Shown one piece after another: positions 60,788 through 64,000 of a DNA stretch of 64,000 bases. Every line of letters begins with the position of its first letter. Positions within the stretch are counted from its first letter, which is position 1. The notes under the pieces were generated by a model, which was given only the letters and a program-made list of their open reading frames with translations, had not been told where the DNA came from and did not search any database. Source of the stretch: Hepsetus odoe (Eukaryota > Chordata > Actinopteri > Characiformes > Hepsetidae); the NCBI GenBank assembly GCA_017165825.1, contig CM029366.1:25507066-25571065 (forward strand). Direction: 5' to 3'. Position numbers and translations under genes: made by a program.

Positions 60788-62544
60788 TGCACAATGGGTC
60801 CCTTAGCTTTTCTGGGAATACTAGGGAGATAATCAGTACTTAAAGGAATATTTTGCAGAAAAATGTCATTTTTACAGTTCCCCAGCTACTAGATGTAGTC
60901 AGTCAGGTAATATATGTTGGATTCTTAAGTTCAGAAACACCAGAATTCAAAATTCACTCAAATAGCCTAAATACTCTCCTTAAAAACAGGGTTTTTTGGG
61001 TTTTTTTGTTTTTTTACTTGCCCAAACCATAGTGACACCTTCATTTAAAGGAGTACAGATTCAGTAATGTGGTTTTGAATATGACAACATGCTACAATCA
61101 CACCTTTACTAGACTGGGCATTTATTATGTTCTTTCTTTTCTTTGGACAAAAATTAAGCTTCAGCTCACATGCTGTCATTGATCCTGAAACTCCGTTCAG
61201 AGTCAGGAACCACTTAAGATTTAGTGGAAGAAATTATTCTGCTATTTGTAAGTTCCTGGAAGTATCAGCAAGTCTTTATACAGACCATACCCCTACCTTT
61301 TTCTCAGCACAACATTTTCTTTTGGTAATTTATAAAACTATTTTTAAACTCCTATTGTAAAGACGGTGCTTCAGCAGTGACCAATAAAAAGTGAAAAATT
61401 AAAAATGCTAAAAAATAAATCTTTAAGCATAGTATGCTCACTCTCCAAGGTGAACACACATACCCACACAGAGCTCTTAATCACAGCCTGATGTTCTCGC
61501 ATGAGTAACTCTTCATGGGTGTGGCCCTGTCCTTTACACCTCCTGTCCAACAGTCATTGTTTGCTTTGGGTTTGGTTTTCTTCGCCCCAAAGGTCTGAAT
61601 TTCCAGTCTAAGAACACTACTTTTCATATTATGCGTATGTGTTTATCCCCCTTACTTTTACCTTTACAATTTACATTTTAATGACAAGAGAGTAATAAAC
61701 ACAGGCTCTGCTTCCCATTAGTTTAAACTACAGAAAGGCAGTTCTGTACACTGTGCCCTGCACGAATGACTTTATAAATTATTGTGTCATATATTATCTA
61801 TAAAAGTAATGGCAAGTAGTATAAGGGCCCTTTAAATCTGAATGGAGTCACCCTAGCTACATGATCCCAACTTCCATGTATATATAGATTCAGTGTTTTC
61901 TTTCTTTTCTTGAAACAACAAGAAACTACAAGATATTTATCTACAGTATCTTGGTTGATAATGAACAGTACATGTTTTGTAGCTGAGAGGAACAGCCCCA
62001 CTCTTAGCCCAACACTCCATCTATTTGACTTCCCTCTAAAAACAAGACAGAGATAAATCTTTCCCTCTCCACCAACACATAGTTCAGTAAAAGCTCCTCA
62101 GCTGCGTTTGACATTCAGGCTGAAGCTCCAACCCCCCTTACAGGTCAGCCTCGCAGCCTCATGGTGCATATTAAAATCGCCCTACAGGACAAACACACAG
62201 CACACACCCTCCGTCTCCTTACATAAGCCAGTCTTTATATATGTGCACTTAGGAAAGGGTTGTCTGTAATCTGCAGAGGTGTGTGTGAGCATTCAGTAAA
62301 GAGGTGTTGGGATCCCTGCAGCTCCACAGCAGTAATGACACTGGGTGTGTTTAGTTCCCTAATGCTGTGCTGCTTTTGATAAAGGGAAAGGTTACGTGTG
62401 CTTACAGTCGGACAATGTCACAGGTCATAGCCACACAACAGAAAAACAGCTGGGTCAGTCTTCGCAACTTTATTGAAATGAATGATTTCAATGTGAAATT
62501 AAAAGGCAACCAAACTTGCACACAACAGACACACTGACATTCAC
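57181..62544. other. Non-coding region rich in CA/GT microsatellites
   Basis: CA or GT runs at about 57268-57312, 57519-57548, 58166-58201, 60482-60531 and 60740-60784, plus a short one at 58686-58706. No coding exon, CpG promoter or intact mobile element is recognised. The sequence is presumably upstream of, or in the first intron of, plxnb1. Confidence 0.45.
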
Positions 62545-62597
62545 TGTTGTAAGTCGCTCTGATAAGAGTGTTCTACAAATGCCGTAAATGTAAATGA
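62545..62597 (+). mobile_element. Tail of a family-B SINE at the edge of the GA array
   Basis: GTAAGTCGCTCTGATAAGAG then CTACAAATGCCGTAAATGTAAATG is the 3' tail of the family-B SINE. The GA array starts about ten bases beyond it. Confidence 0.7.
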
Positions 62598-62608
62598 GAG
62601 ACAATGAA

Positions 62609-63977
<1,369 letters not shown>

Positions 63978-64000
63978 AGACACTGTACACAATTGAAGAT

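Overview
This is vertebrate genomic DNA, almost certainly from a teleost fish and probably an otophysan (catfish, characin or electric-fish group). The evidence is split genes with GT-AG introns, CpG-rich promoters, very dense CA/GA/TA microsatellites, Tc1/mariner elements, and tRNA-derived SINEs ending in the 'CTGCTAAATGCCGTAAATGTAAATG' type of tail. The species-group call is inference; the teleost call is firm.

Two protein-coding genes can be reconstructed exon by exon, both on the minus strand. The main one is a plexin-B1 gene (plxnb1; the teleost a/b paralogue cannot be told). It has 37 coding exons from the start codon at 48125 to the stop at 22354-22356. All exon phases join, giving a predicted protein of about 2269 residues: signal peptide, Sema domain, three PSI domains, IPT/TIG domains, a 342-residue Thr/Pro-rich mucin-like segment, one transmembrane helix, a split RasGAP-like domain around a Rho-GTPase-binding domain, and a C-terminal VTDL PDZ-binding motif. 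Downstream in the same orientation (15019-16846, with a probable 5'UTR exon near 19.14-19.26 kb) lies a compact six-exon gene for a 185-residue protein that joins a UBA-like domain to a peptidyl-tRNA hydrolase type 2 (PTH2) domain. Its first intron is largely filled by a 1.5-kb minisatellite built from 44-bp and 33-bp units.

Layout: 0-10 kb is AT-rich and has no gene I can support, apart from the 3' end of an L2/CR1-type LINE at 115-425. 10.1-11.6 kb and 12.2-12.95 kb are CpG-rich, promoter-like stretches (CCAAT boxes, GC box, CACGTG E-boxes) whose gene is not identified; it may run off the left edge. 14.5-19.5 kb is the UBA-PTH2 gene, flanked by strong CTCF-like motifs. 20.4-48.1 kb is plxnb1, whose introns hold SINEs, a broken Tc1 transposon split by a SINE, and long homopolymers. 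48.1-62.5 kb is upstream or first-intron sequence of plxnb1, with DNA transposons, SINE-in-SINE nesting, a LINE tail and microsatellites. 62.6-63.98 kb is a 1.4-kb GA array punctuated by ACACACACCATG-type spacers.

I found no microbial-type system. The unusual items are the structure of the repeats, the mucin exon with its coding trinucleotide repeat, a GC-AG intron, the UBA-PTH2 architecture, and the unassigned CpG promoters.
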